Origin: Hofstenia miamia
Lineage: Eukaryota; Xenacoelomorpha; Acoela
NCBI GenBank assembly: GCA_004352715.1
Contig: SCFE01000018.1
Coordinates: 959,818-1,023,817 of the forward strand
Length of the DNA stretch: 64,000 nt
Reading direction: 5' to 3'
Made by a program: the position numbers and the translations under genes. Of this stretch, positions 33,084 to 45,574 are shown piece after piece (the first letter of the stretch is position 1; each line of letters begins with the position of its first letter). The notes beneath the pieces are model-generated. The model was not told the origin of the DNA. It ran no database searches and saw nothing but the letters and a program-made list of their open reading frames with translations.

Positions 33084-33607
33084 AACCCTGATCCTCACAA
33101 GCTTATCTATGTACGTTGGTTTCACAATAAAGGAGGGGGGGGGGTAAAAATACCTCAGGTTTATTTTTGATATATGAAGTTTGGCACAAAGGTAATATGG
33201 ATAAAAATTTTGAAAAAATTTCAAAAATAAAATTTTAACCAGACATTTTTTTTGCTGACGTCAGCATTTTTTGCAAAAAAATTAGTAAAAATGCGAAGAT
33301 GTGTCTTATGTCAAAATAGTTATTATTTTTGGTCAACTTTAAATATTTTTCTATTCAAAACACAAATTATAAGATCTAGTAATAACTTAAGGCATATTAA
33401 TTTGTAGTTATTATTGCTGAAGTCAGAATTTTTTGTTTTTGTCTATTCATTTTTACATTTCTATATTAATATAAATGTCAATTAATGTTGATAAAATAGT
33501 CATAATTCCTTGAAAAAAAAACGCTTTCACTCTAAAATTTTCACAGAATCCGTAAAACTAAATTTAATGTGGTGAAGAGTTCAGCCAGTCTTTCAAATTT
33601 GATTTTA
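33084..33607 (+). repeat. Interspersed repeat copy 2 (about 520 bp)
   Basis: This begins TTAACCCTGATCCTCACAAG, similar to the CTTGACCCTAATACTCACAA of copy 1. The TTAACCC start suggests a decayed TTAA-inserting element such as the one at 21400, but the right end was not found. A GGGGGGGG run at 33138 is a length difference between copies. Confidence 0.75.
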
Positions 33608-35748
33608 AATAAATTAATTGCTTTATTCAATATGGCGATTTTTCCAAAAAAAAACAATACGAAACACATCAATTGTGATATACTCAAATCTTGAAATTTA
33701 AATATCTTTGGCAGTTATAAGTAGGCATATTTTTTTTTCTAAAACTACAAAATCCATATTTTTGGAAATATTTTTCGATGACTCAAAAAAGAGAAAAGTA
33801 AAGTCAATGATACAATTATTTTGAATAACTTTAGTCTGTTGCTATCTCCTGAATTCATTTAATAAACTGTAGTTGCCAATTGGCAACTCCTAGCAGGGAC
33901 GGTATCTTAATGCAAATTTTCATATCATTAAAAATTTATCTTATCTATTGTATATCAAATCAATATTCGTTGCTTACAATTTTTTGATGAATTTAGATAT
34001 CATACAATTATCTCGCATGTAGATGATAACATAATCCAATTCTAGTACTGTATATTTTCAAAAGGCTTCCAATCCATTGAAATTAAATATCAGTGTCTTG
34101 ATAACGGCTCATTTAGTCTTTTAAGCATTCCTAGAAAATTTTACGAATATAGTCAATTTGCAACGTTCGATACCTCTACTGCACGGAGTTGCAAATATGC
34201 AACCAAACCAAACTAATGAAATACTTAATGGCTCAATTTAATGATGGAATATCCACGACCGGCCTTAGGCCACTGCAACCTATGTTGGTCTACTTTTTAC
34301 TAAGGGATGGTGGCGTTGAATGTTTTCATAAAGACAATTTTCAGAGACTTCAAAATTCATTTTCGAACTTAAATAACATCACGTGGGAGAATGATTGAAT
34401 ATTATAAACGTATTCAGTTGTATAGCACTCGGGAATCTTCTATGCCAATAGTTCAAACATCATTGCGGAAATATCACTACTGTTCCATCTCGCTTGACTT
34501 ATTGAATTATCTGATGAGACATTTTTCATGAACTTCTAAACATAACCTTTTCAAAACTTGCACAAGTTAAAGCAGCAGTCTATAGTCGTATCTACGCTGG
34601 TTTGTCTTAAGTAGATAATCGATCATTTTGCTCTTTTCACCGAATTTTTGTCATGTTGAAATTTGACGAAACTAAAGATATCACATGCTTTCGTCTTCAT
34701 ATATTACAGATTTTAATCTTAGATATATGAATTTTGTAAATTTCTTGTTAGATGTACAATGGCATCCTCAGGGGTATCATCGATAAACGCAGCATACCTT
34801 ATTACATTGAATTGAGGGCCCACCTGTAATACGGTTTGAGTTGTTGTATTTTATTAGTTGAGAAACTAAATTTGGTAAAAATATAATATAGAAATTGAGT
34901 ACTCAAATTTCGAGCCCCTTGTGAATTATTTAGGGGTACAGCTGTGAGTATTCTCTTTCTTAATGCAATACTGTTTGTTTTCATTAGAATTCCAGTTAGT
35001 CTTTAGTCATAAAAAATATGAAAGCAGAAATTATATTACTCTTCAAGCATTTAACTTCATTGAATATCAAGTAAGTTTGTGTTGGGATATCCTGTTTGCT
35101 TCATTCTGATTTAATTTCTCTAAGTAGTTTCCACAGAATATACTTTTTATCTTTACCTATTCCTTGACTCTGCAGAAACAACCATTTTCAAGTACATACA
35201 TATTTCTTGATTCTTAATCTTTATCAGTTTTCGTATTTCTATTTTCTTCCTTTTTTCTCAATGCAATGCTGTGGGGTTTTCATAATACAGTATATATTAA
35301 TATATCCATGCACTAGAAATAGATTGGAATCAGTAAACAACAACGGATTCTCTTAAATTGAGTTATTTATATGAAGACATTATTTATAGCAGTTAGGTTA
35401 GTAGCATCTATTGCTTAGCTTGCTAAAGATTTAATCAAAACATACCCTTGCTAAGACCAATAGTTTACACTCCTGCTATTTTGTGCTGACAGTTCAATTT
35501 CTGAATATTCAAGGAAATTATATTTTGTTGCTAATTTTGAAAATCAACACCCACAAAAAACACGCTTATTTTGCAATATGAGTAAAAATTTAATAAACTT
35601 CATTGGTAAGGAGCTTATTGAGGAAGACCGAAAAAAAATATGAACTTTCTTTAAGGATAGAGAAAAATAAATTGCGTAGTCGTATTCAACCTTAAAAAAT
35701 TCATTTGAAGACATGTGACAGCTTTGGTACTTTAATTTTTCGACCACC

Positions 35749-35750
<2 letters not shown>
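33608..35750. other. Non-coding DNA, nothing recognised
   Basis: 2.1 kb. The 69-codon frame at 34189-34398 has an ordinary composition but no motif or splice context. No other features. Confidence 0.4.
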
Positions 35751-35784
<34 letters not shown>

Positions 35785-35928
35785 NNNNNNNNNNNNNNNN
35801 NNNNNNNNNNNNNNNNNNNNNNNNNNNNNNNNNNNNNNNNNNNNNNNNNNNNNNNNNNNNNNNNNNNNNNNNNNNNNNNNNNNNNNNNNNNNNNNNNNNN
35901 NNNNNNNNNNNNNNNNNNNNNNNNNNNN

Positions 35929-35956
<28 letters not shown>
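35751..35956. repeat. (TA)n microsatellite with a 144-bp gap
   Basis: TA repeats flank undetermined bases 35785-35928. The right side runs straight into the mariner end at 35957. Confidence 0.95.
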
Positions 35957-35959
<3 letters not shown>

Positions 35960-36320
35960 GGTGTGTCAAGAGTAGCTTGACTTTTCAAATTACAATAACT
36001 TTTTATTTATATGAAACCAAACAATAATATATGTAAATAAACAAACTCTAATAAGGGGAATTACAAATATATTAAAACAAAGATTCAAATAGTCCACCAT
36101 TCTGCTTAATAGTAAGTTCACATCTTGGTATCATATTCTGAACAGCTCGATGTAATTCATCAATGGTTAAGTGAATCAACTTTTTGTATAATCCTTGTTT
36201 TTAAATCATCCAGGTTGGCTGGAATGTATGTATGATATACCAGTGACTTTAGACGAGACCACAAATAGAAGTCAAGTGGACTCCGTTAAGGTGATCTAGG
36301 AGGCCATGCATATGCATATA
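35957..36320 (-). pseudogene. Mariner-like transposon fragment with transposase C-terminus
   Basis: The element end CAGGGTGTGTCAAGAGTAGC starts directly after a TA repeat. On the minus strand, 36310-36190 encodes WPPRSP, a stop where the third catalytic aspartate is expected, then SPLDFYLWSRLKSLVY and IPANLDDLK. This is the PPRSPDLTPxDFxLWGxLK hallmark with a nonsense and codon-level changes. The copy is cut off just past this motif at about 36315, so roughly the last third of the gene remains. It is a different family member from the copy at 482-1352 (LKSLVYHT against IKSVVYST). Confidence 0.78.
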
Positions 36321-38991
36321 TATGTTTAAATAAATGTGAAACTTACAATAAGTTTATCTCTATTCTTTTTGTGCAAACTTCCAAAATTCTAGGAGAAGGA
36401 TAAGTATTTTACATGGCAATTTCAATTTTAAAAACTACCATGTGCTTAGTACCAGCATATATATCTAAATTTAAGTATATGTTAATATTGCCCAATGTTA
36501 TGTTGAGGATTATTAATTTCTTATTCAACCACAAAAGAAAACCCAACATGCTCCGTCTTGTAAAATTATTCGCTTAAGAATATAGCACGTAAAAGGTATA
36601 CATTACTATATGCAATGAGCTAAATTCATTCTTTGCAATATTGTTTGTCAATTCTAACTTAAGGGTGGTGTTGCTGTAGGCGACATGCTCAGAATACACA
36701 TCACTTTTAAAAATCATTTAAACAGATTTGACTTTCGATATTGTGTCAAAAGCGATTGCAGCTCTAAATGAAATCAATATATTATGAGACTTACCAAGGT
36801 CAAAGTTGTCATTGATTGAACGATGCATCACAATGAAATTGCTCAAATAAGTGTCACTGATAAATGCATATAAAACAATATTGAAAGAATTTTCCAAATT
36901 TTTGTTCTGGCATTATATTTTGCTTTGTTGGTAATGAGATGGATAATTGAATTCAGTTTTGCTATTCTGTATAGCTATTTACTTTACAACTAGTTTTACA
37001 TTATTTTGACTATATGTTTTCATTACAAAAAGGGTTAAATAAGTAATTTGTTTGATATATATATTCTATTAAAAAGTAATGGCCTGCTATTTATCTACTT
37101 ATACATGTATAACATAGAATAGGTTATGTGTTCTTATACAAAATGAAAAAGTGAGTGTACACTAAGCATTTAGTGGCAGAGTGTTCTGTTCTCGCAGAAC
37201 CTCGTACCATTGTGCATCAGCCACCTAATTAATTTGTGCACAAATAACTAGTGTTAGTAAACCTGCATAAACTGGCTGAAATCGGCCCAGTCAAAAAGTT
37301 AACAAACTAGCTGCCAGCCATATCCGGTTTCAAAAAAATACAACCGGCTCCAACTCTTTTGTAGAGGAAGTGTGACACTATCTGTATCAAATATTGAGTG
37401 CTGTGCATTAAACTCTAAAATTTTTTTGAAATTTTGTTGTAAAAATATATATTCCTTCCTGAATGAATTTTTAGTGAAAAAAAAATATATATATATATGT
37501 ATATAAACTATGTTTTCAATTTACAAGTATAGACAAACACAGTAATGAAAATTTTTAATTTATACTGTTCCCAACGCAAAAGACTTATCATTTTATGTTA
37601 ATGTTTTGATAAGCAGATATTGCTGGAATAAATTTCTGCGGTGAAATGGACAGAGATTACTTCATTTATAGCGAATTTTTTTTCGATACAATGTTTATTT
37701 TACATTTATCTTTTAGCAATGCGTTTCTACGTATTAATTTTCCAATTTTCCCAAAAGCTGTACTATTTCAACATTCACAAGAATCATAATGTTATTATGC
37801 TTATCCTTTGATGTGTTTTTTTTATTGTTTTTGTACTAGCTAGATAGCAGTAAGAACCTTTTGCGAAATATTGAAACACTATTATATATTTTTGGTGACT
37901 TAGTTGTTCATTAACCAAGTACACCAAGTTACCAAGATGATTCCATTTCTGCCTTTATTTAATATAAATGTAGCTTGTGGCAAGCTTTCTGCTGAAAAAT
38001 CCAATGAATTAAATTTAGAGAATCAGGAGCAAGCTGATTATATGAATTGGATATTTTCTTTCAGTTGAAAAAATTAAAAAACCGCTGTGATCGTATTTCA
38101 ACCGCTGTTTTCCAATGGTCAATAACAATCTGTGGCGTACACTGTCACGAACAGCAGTAAATTGATGCTCCTTATCTCATATCGCATAAGTGAAATGAGT
38201 CTTAAAGGATAACAAGCAAGCGTTATGATTAAAGTGGATATACCTAGCTATGTTTTGATAGATTTGATAGATAAAATAAGAGTGGAAAAAGTAATTGGCA
38301 TGGTTGTGAAAAAGAACAGAAATGAATAAAGAAATAGGAAAAATAATGCTTGGAAACCATAGAGGCTTGCTCGAAGAAATAGAACGCATGTGTAAGCAGA
38401 AGAAATTGGAAGTAGTGTGAATTATTTGGAATGTTTGGAGTACTTGAAAAGGTAAACACAAATTCATTTGATTTAAAATGTACATAGACATAGTCAGGAA
38501 TGAGAAGGGAGGAAATCAAATCTAGTTTTAATTTTTCCATAATTTAAAAATCACTCATTTATGGATTTTGAAAATTTGTTATTTCTAAGTCTAGTTTTTT
38601 TGTTGAGATTTGTAAGCAATTTAGAGTACTTATATGGATCCATTAAAGAAAGAATAGTGTTTGACTTTTAAAAATGTGTATGTTTATATAAAGTTGAAGT
38701 ATGTCTCGATTCATTATTTTAAACGCTTTCAAAACTTGTCCCTTTTGCGCATTTCCATATTTTGTCGTAAAAGAAGTTATTTATAGGAGGAAACTTATCA
38801 CTTGAATGATCAATGCTATTGTTCTCAATCTGGACTGATAGAGGGTAGATTGGGAAGCTAGAGAATCTAAGGTCTACTGCTTTCAGTCAAAGGCCTAACC
38901 ATAGCTGCTGTCAGCTAAATATACTTCACTGTTCAGCGCATATGCCTAAAAAACAGCTGTCTTTTAGACAAAAATCTTGTAACTAGTATGA
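36321..38991. other. Non-coding DNA, nothing recognised
   Basis: 2.7 kb of AT-rich DNA. The overlapping minus-strand frames near 38180-38540 are compositionally biased (Phe/Ser/His) and look like chance openings. Confidence 0.4.
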
Positions 38992-39953
38992 CCCAGACAA
39001 AAATGAGAAATCCTAACGATATCCTAAAAACATCTCACTGCGACATAATTGGCATCGTAGCGATAACACAAGAACGTCGCAATGTATCCTAAAACGATCC
39101 CAAATGTGTCTTAATGTCCGTCCAAAACAATATCTCTAGGATATCTCATTGAGACACCATGTGTCTCAACAAGACGTTCTCAGGCTGTTTCAGCAGATGG
39201 GCTTGAGATTGTATCACAATGAGATACTTTGAGAGTAGCGTAAAGCGAGATAGGTTAATGACCCTTACAACGACACCATTTATAACAGCAAAATACACTA
39301 TTTCAATGCGTTTTAATTGCATATAACAGATCATTAGCAAATTTATTAAATAGCAATGACCAAGTTGCTACAAAGAACACATAAGATTCTGCAGGCCAAA
39401 TTGCTTGACACAGATACATATAATCAATGCAAACAGCAAAGCAATTAGAAACGCAAAGACATTTTGGGCTGTCAAAACTATCAACAACTAACACAATACC
39501 GCTAGTATTGATAATGGATTACAATACAAGACATGTAATTACTAATTTATTTCGTATGAATGATAGCTTTAAAACATTGGATATATTCTTTAGCAATTTG
39601 GTCATAATTTTGGCAATAATAAATTTAAATTAAACATTTCAATTTTCAATGAAATTTGAAATCATTTTATTGATGCAACATAAAAGATTATAAAGTAAAA
39701 AGGAGTTTTACTAATTTTCAAACAATTCTCAGTTAGTGCTGACATTTTTCATAAATTATTTTTACATTGCTTGAATTATACATTAATTCTGAAATGGCAT
39801 CTAAATGTAATTTCATGAGATGTATCAGCGATAACCTAATGAGACATCTGCAGAACATCAGCATCCTAAAAGCGTCTCACTAGTATATGAGACACCTGCG
39901 ACATCAATAGGATGAATTAGGATGCATTTGCGACACTTGATTTTTGACTGGGG
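38992..39953. mobile_element. Non-autonomous DNA element with CCCAG(A/T)CAAAAAT termini (962 bp)
   Basis: The left end reads CCCAGACAAAAATGAGAAAT. The right end on the opposite strand reads CCCCAGTCAAAAATCAAGTG. Subterminal regions on both sides are rich in short GAGACA/TCCTAA motifs in both orientations (for example 39010-39230 and 39815-39930), giving long imperfect inverted repeats. The central 550 bp is AT-rich with only short frames. No clear target duplication was found, so the superfamily is left open. Confidence 0.65.
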
Positions 39954-40479
39954 AATAGCACATATCTAAATGAAACAGTCGCAGTATTTAAACGAACACA
40001 ATATCACTTGTTGTTACTATCAATATATGATAAAGTATTGTTATGATAACTGTTGTAACAAGATAAAAGTTTCCTCACATGCAGAAGTAAATGTCCCAAT
40101 TTTTAGGGTTGAAAGATTAAGATATAATATAGTATTATTTGTGTGAGAAGATTAGGCATACCAATGTTTATGAAACACTTGGAAAGTAGGCTAATACATA
40201 ATTTCCTAATAATTCATTTCAAATAGAAATTAACTAAGTCGTTAAGTAGATAATATTTTCAAATGCTAAATGAATTTTGTTTTCACATTTCCCCATTTTG
40301 GATATAACTGAATAATTGAAGATCGATTCATGTTATGTTAGAGACCCCTAGTCCACTCAAATTTATTCCTCCCTCTGCTAATAGTGAGGCTATTTGGAGA
40401 GAATTTAATGAATCCTTGTAAAATGGTACTTCATGTTTCATTGGGTCACCATTTTTAAGGAGCATAAAATCAGGTATCT

Positions 40480-41110
40480 TTTGTATCAAAATGTCGAAAG
40501 GGTATTCAATATAAATGAGCTGTCAAGTTATATCTGTATGACAAAACTGGTTAAATATAATAACAGACTTTCGGATATAGAAAATATCAATAAAGGTGTT
40601 CTGAAAGGTTCCGTTTGTGGCCCATTTCTGTTCAATATATGCATTGATTATTTAAATTGTAAATCCTGAAATATTACAAATGGTTATATTATTAAATATC
40701 CTGATGATACATTGATTTCTCTTCGAAGTTTAGAAAATTTAGACTTAATAATTAATAATAATATCAAATCTTGGTATGAAGAAAACAAATTTGAAGTTAA
40801 TTATAGAAAGTCGCTGGAAATAATTATACTATTGAAGAGAAAATTTGTTGAAAATATATCTAAAACTGTTTGCTATTCCTCAGTAACAACAATTTAATAT
40901 TTTGCATTTACCATAAATAACAAGCTTTTATTTAAAAAAACATATTCTTCAATTTTATAAAAGATTAATGAGAAATTCCTATATAATATTAAAAGTAAAA
41001 AGATTTTTAAATCAAGATGAAACTGAAATTTTATTTAATTCCCTAGTTCATTCTATTATAATTTACGGCATACAAGTATATGCAGGTGAATCAGAAACAT
41101 CTTTATCTAA
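40480..41110 (+). pseudogene. LINE E, 5' segment: reverse transcriptase fragment, interrupted by the LTR element
   Basis: Plus-strand RT remains. Motif B is INKGVLKGSVCGPFLFNICI (40590-40640, from a GVPQGSVLGPLLFNIYI-type motif). YPDDTLIS near 40700 is the YADD box with Ala to Pro, followed by NNIKSWYEENKFEVNYRKS (thumb). After frame changes comes RFLNQDETEILFNSLVHSII, then YGIQVYAGESETSLS, ending exactly at the CTAA target site at 41107-41110. The reading continues after the LTR element at 58172 (see that entry). Motif A and everything upstream are missing or unrecognisable. Confidence 0.8.
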
Positions 41111-41322
41111 TGTAGTATATTTGCATCTAAAATTGTAAAATGACAATTTGTGTCCATTAAATAATATTTGATGATAGTCATTGTACAATTATTGATTTAA
41201 TATTTATTTGTATTTTGATTGGTCGCTCATACGAGGAATCCATTTTGTTTGCGAATTTAAAAATCAGACATCACAGTATCATTTAATGTTTTGTTCTGCT
41301 ATTACTCTCTGTCTGATATTAA

Positions 41323-44300
41323 CCCTTTGCCCACTGACATATTTGTTATCCCATTCCGAGTGAGTGGGTGGATTACACCCGTACACCTGATATATAGAGA
41401 AAAATCGGTTTATTCCTAATCTGAGTGACTGGGTGGTTTACACCCACAAGGTGAATGATGAGATGTCATTAGGTAAGGTTGTAAACCAGACCCTGGGTCC
41501 CATATAATTATAATTGTATGGCAATAATACAATTTTTGAGTTACTTCCCCTTCATTAATGAGAGTTATCCCATTTCTTAAGAGTAATTGCCCTTGGTAAT
41601 TACAATGTACTTTCACTTTCTTAACTGAATCAAGCACATGTGATTGATTGTGATTGTTAACAATAACAAAATTTGTTTTTCTATCCTAATTTTTCATTAA
41701 AGAACAGCATTACCTCACTGAATTTTTTCTGACATCAGCATTTACTTACAGGTAAGAACTTTTACAATAATTTGTTGTTGTCAGTCTAATGTTTAGATAA
41801 TTATCATTGTTTCACTTTAACTTTAACTACATGTTTGTGCATTGCTGTACCTTTACATTGAGATATATTAAAATCAGATATAACAATAATATAATACACT
41901 TAAGTAGGCCCTGATATAATATTCTTATTTGCCTTATGTCTGTGTGGGGATATAATATAAGCCTTCAATAATGTCAAAGGTTGAGGTGATTGGGTGGGTC
42001 TATCCTAGCTAGGCAGCTATGGATATAATGGAGTATGACGCACTGTTTGGTAGTATAAGTTTAAGTTTGTCACCCAGTTAAATCTGTATAAATGGGTAAG
42101 TATAAAGGGTGGCGAATGGGTGCCGCGCAGAGATTGTGGGTTCGAATCCTTATTGCTTCACTAAATTGTTTTCGTCTCTTCCTCTATAAGAATATTGTAT
42201 TTCTTTCTTGGGGTTACACCATAATATATTCTTTATGTCTACATTTCTCTATATAGATGTTAAGCCGAGCCAACCACACAGCCCTAGCAATTTCCTTTGC
42301 TATGTTTCTAATGTCCATACGTCTACATTTTCTTTTAGCAGACTAAGATGGAGAGGAACGTGTTCCAAAGCCTCAACACTCTTACTTATGATGAAGATGA
42401 TATTGCCGAACTAAGTGATGAGCATGACATGTCAGATTCTGATCTTGATGACTGGGAACCACCAAACAACCAATCTGATCCTGCAAGTGACTCAGAAATC
42501 AGTGAAGATGATAATGGCACTGACACTGCAGCAACACCTGCCACAACATGCCATGTTGGTACAGTCTCATCTGATGCTACTGTTGTGGGAAAAAACAAAG
42601 ACACCATTTGGCATTTGAAACCATTCATTGATGCTCGCACACCATCAAAGAACATTGTTTGTATTCCAAAAAACAGAACTCCTAACACTGGCCACGTTGC
42701 ATTTCCGCACGAAGATTTGAGCTATTCATGAATGACAGGATCGTCAAGGCAATAGTTGATTCAACCAATAAAGAAGGCTGTCGATTATTGAAGGATAAAT
42801 GGAAACACGCAGATTATGTGGAGATCACAGCTCTTCTAGGCTCTCTCTTACACACAGGAAGCCTTCATCAAAACTTTGTCAGTGTGGACATTCTCTTTAA
42901 CCCAACGGATGGTAATCCACTTCTGAGAGCAACATTTTCCAGAGACTGATTCAGCCAGTTGTTGAATTATCTTCGATTTGATGACAAAGAGACTTGTTCT
43001 GAAAGGAGAGCAAGAGACAAATTTGCACCAATACGCGACGTATGGGAGACTTTCCTGGGCAACTTGGCAAAGTATTATCACCCAGGAGATAATATCACCG
43101 TCGATGAACAGCTTGTGCCATTCAGGGGAAGATGCAGCTTCCTCCAATACATACCAAGCAAGCCAGACAAGTACGGCATAAAGATCTTCTGGGTGTGTGA
43201 CTCAGCATCAAATTATCCTCTTCGTGGCATACCCTATTTGGGAAAGGAAGCCACAGGTCCTAGGTCAGGTGAGAGAACTACCGGTGTTGGAATGAAAATA
43301 GTGACAGACTTGACCGCAGATTTTAAAGGCAGTGGAAGAAATATCACATGTGATAACTTCTTCACAGACTTGCAGCTGGCCGAAAGTCTGTCAAAGCTGA
43401 ATCTCACCCTTGTTGGCACTATTCGACGGAACAAACGATTCCTACCGGCGGAATTCCAGAAGAAACACCATATTCCCCTTGGACAATCAAAATTTGTGTT
43501 CAGAAAAGACACAACCCTTGTGTCTTACCAAAGTAAGAAGGAGAAAAATGTTCTAGCACTCAGCACCATGCACTCCCAACCAAACATCGACAATGTAACA
43601 TCCAAGCCTTTCATCATCACACATTACAACAAAACAAAAGCAGGGGTGGATGCCATGGACCAAATGGCTCACGCTTTCACTGTGAAGAGAAAGACAAAGC
43701 GTTGGCCACTTGTCATACTCTTCAATTGTATTGACTTAGCCAGCATTGCTGCCCGAGTCATATGGAAAGCAAAATTTCCAAATGACAAGATGTCACACGA
43801 AGACAACAGGCAGCTTTTCAACATGAATGTTGCTCGTCAACTGTGCTTGCAACAGATACAACGTCGCAAACAAATTCCCACTCTTCAGGCCACTGTCAGA
43901 CAGAACATTGAAGTTGTCCTCCAAACCTACTGCCACAACAAGAGTGCACAACAAATCCAAGAAAGAGACCACACGTGGAAATCGAAGACAATGACAGTGG
44001 GAAACAGAAGCGTTGTTCATTGTGCCCCGCGAAGAAAGACCGAAAAACAAAATCTCGTTGCGTCCAGTGCAAAAAATTCATCTGCAAAGAACATACCATT
44101 TTGCAATGCACTAACTGCTTTATGTAGACTTTCTGACCTTATGTGTATTAACTTACCCTGTAACTATAACCATTGTATGTTTGTTTTATCTTTTGATGCT
44201 GCAAATAAGAGTGCATAGGCCTACTCTGTAGGTCCCAAAATATTTTTTTCAGATTATAACATGTATTATGTAATAAATATTAACAAAGAACATATTTTGA

Positions 44301-44634
44301 TTAAGTAATTATTGCAGCATGATTAAGTTTTCTATTATCATTCATAGTTAAAATAAAGCAGTTCTCATCAACTAAATGGTATAAATATCCTTTATTCCTA
44401 TGATTAAAGTGTACGGGTGTAAAACACCCAGTCAGTAGGGAAAGGGTAAAAAAATTTCCATTGCACCCAAAGTCCATAATTGTTAACGTCTGACTGATTG
44501 TCGACTATATGTTGTTCATATCAACCACTTTGAGGATTACATCGAGTTTGAACATACTGCACATAGTAGAACCTTTTACTTTTTCAAATTGAAAGTCTTA
44601 TCGGGTGGATTACACCCAGTCAGTGGGGAAAGGG
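41323..44634 (+). mobile_element. piggyBac-type DNA transposon inserted in the 5' LTR
   Basis: The element is bounded by TTAA duplications (41319-41322, 44635-44638) that restore the LTR sequence CTGATATTAAGTGAG when removed. Terminal inverted repeats are CCCTTTGCCCACTGAC on the left and CCCTTTCCCCACTGAC on the right (opposite strand), 15 of 16 identical. Subterminal copies of GGGTGGATTACACCC and similar palindromes occur near both ends (41369, 41429, 44604). A second internal end-like copy (CACCCAGTCAGTAGGGAAAG) lies at 44427-44446. The transposase gene occupies 42348-44138. Confidence 0.92.
42348..44138 (+). pseudogene. piggyBac transposase, disrupted
   Basis: A DDE_Tnp_1_7 transposase that excises and inserts at TTAA. 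It has an acidic N-terminus (YDEDDIAELSDEHDMSDSD), then a dimerisation region. The catalytic core holds three aspartates in ITVDEQLVPFRGR, NITCDNFFTDLQLA and TKAGVDAMDQMAH; a basic stretch (VKRKTKRWP) follows. Lesions: a frameshift near 42715, an in-frame TGA at 42947-42949 inside the motif FSRD*FSQLLNYLRF (a CGA to TGA-type change), and a frameshift before 43970. The shifted frame at the end encodes the C-terminal Cys-rich domain that binds the element ends: CSLC, CVQCKKFICKEH, CTNC, ending at TAG 44136-44138. The start follows a TTTTAGCAG acceptor-like site. Confidence 0.92.
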
Positions 44635-45285
44635 TTAAGTGAGTTACTGTTTGCTATTATTTGTAAATATGCTAAAGTGTGAATTCTGTTAATTTAAGTT
44701 TTGCTACCCTAGCTTCCAGTTGCTTTTACTTTTGATATTATAAATTTCCCCAGCCATATACTTGATTAACATTATCTTTTAGCCTTTTTCAGATAATAGA
44801 CTTTTACTAAATTGCCCATTTATTATATTTTATTTTATTTATTTTATCTATGTATTTGATCAGTATGATCAACACTTAGGGTGTCACTTCAGGCGAAAGA
44901 TAGGATAACCAGAGGCTTTAAATGGTCCTCTGGTTTGACTCCTCTAGTCTAGGTGATAGTAGGTATTAGGTATAATGATGAGTACGGTTATGAAGTGCGG
45001 TTTTCATGTACCTATAATTTTTGTATTTTCTCTAGTCTAAAATGAGCTGAGAATTAGGTGTTGGAAATGGTTCATCACTTCGGCCAGAGGCCTGATTCTG
45101 TAAGAAGTTTGGAATTAACTTGTTCTCTGAATACTTGTTACCCATGGAATGAACATGCTCTTGTTTTCTCATTAGATAGAAGTACATAATAACTAGTAGT
45201 TTCATGGGTTGTGTTTTAATATATCTAAAGATTGAATGCTTGCTGAGTGTTGCACGTGCTTCTACCACAAGTCAAGCATTCTACA

Positions 45286-45305
45286 TGGTGAACCTGATGA
45301 CTTTG
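45286..45305 (+). promoter_or_regulatory. Probable primer binding site of the LTR element
   Basis: TGGTGAACCTGATGACTTTG directly follows the 5' LTR. A TGG start complements the CCA end of a tRNA, as required for minus-strand priming. The matching tRNA is not identified. Confidence 0.55.
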
Positions 45306-45574
45306 AATACGTTACAGATGGATTTTACCTCTTTGTTTTCTATTAAATAAAGTAATACATTCTCAAAGAGTAATACAAAGAAGAGTTGTTATTGTTCTTA
45401 CTGTTTCTATTAAATCCTTACACAAATCAGTACAGAAATAAAAAACTCTAGCCGCAGTGCTGCAGCCAACCTGTAACTCAAGATCAACTTAATTGGTACT
45501 AAATACTAGCTAAAGAGTCCTGCCAACTACCATTTTGGTTTCAATTATCTTACCATAGCCCATTTGATATCACT

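Larger units (their letters stand above)
41111..45285 (+). repeat. 5' LTR (about 859 bp when the piggyBac insert is excluded)
   Basis: This matches 57325-58167 on both sides of the piggyBac insertion: 41111-41322 matches the start of the 3' LTR and 44635-45285 the rest. It starts TGTAGTATATTTGCATCTAA and ends in GTCAAGCATTCTACA. A 20-bp stretch after TTGGAAATGG (45068-45090) is absent from the 3' LTR. Confidence 0.92.

Noticed and set aside
34189-34398. 69-codon plus-strand frame
   Set aside because: Ordinary composition but no family motif, no splice sites and no homologous copy in the window.
38177-38540. Two overlapping minus-strand frames of about 100 codons
   Set aside because: Phe/Ser/His-biased composition, mutual overlap in different frames, no motif and no splice context.
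42105-42165. tRNA-like patch with GGGTTCGAATCC
   Set aside because: Only a T-arm/B-box resemblance. No acceptor stem or anticodon arm could be folded, and it lies in the piggyBac 5' region.
42386-44111. Minus-strand frames opposite piggyBac transposase
   Set aside because: Antisense shadows of a well-supported gene.
45032-45268. Minus-strand frame in the 5' LTR (also in the 3' LTR at 57953-58150)
   Set aside because: It recurs because the LTR is repeated. No motif, different C-termini, and LTRs are non-coding in this class.
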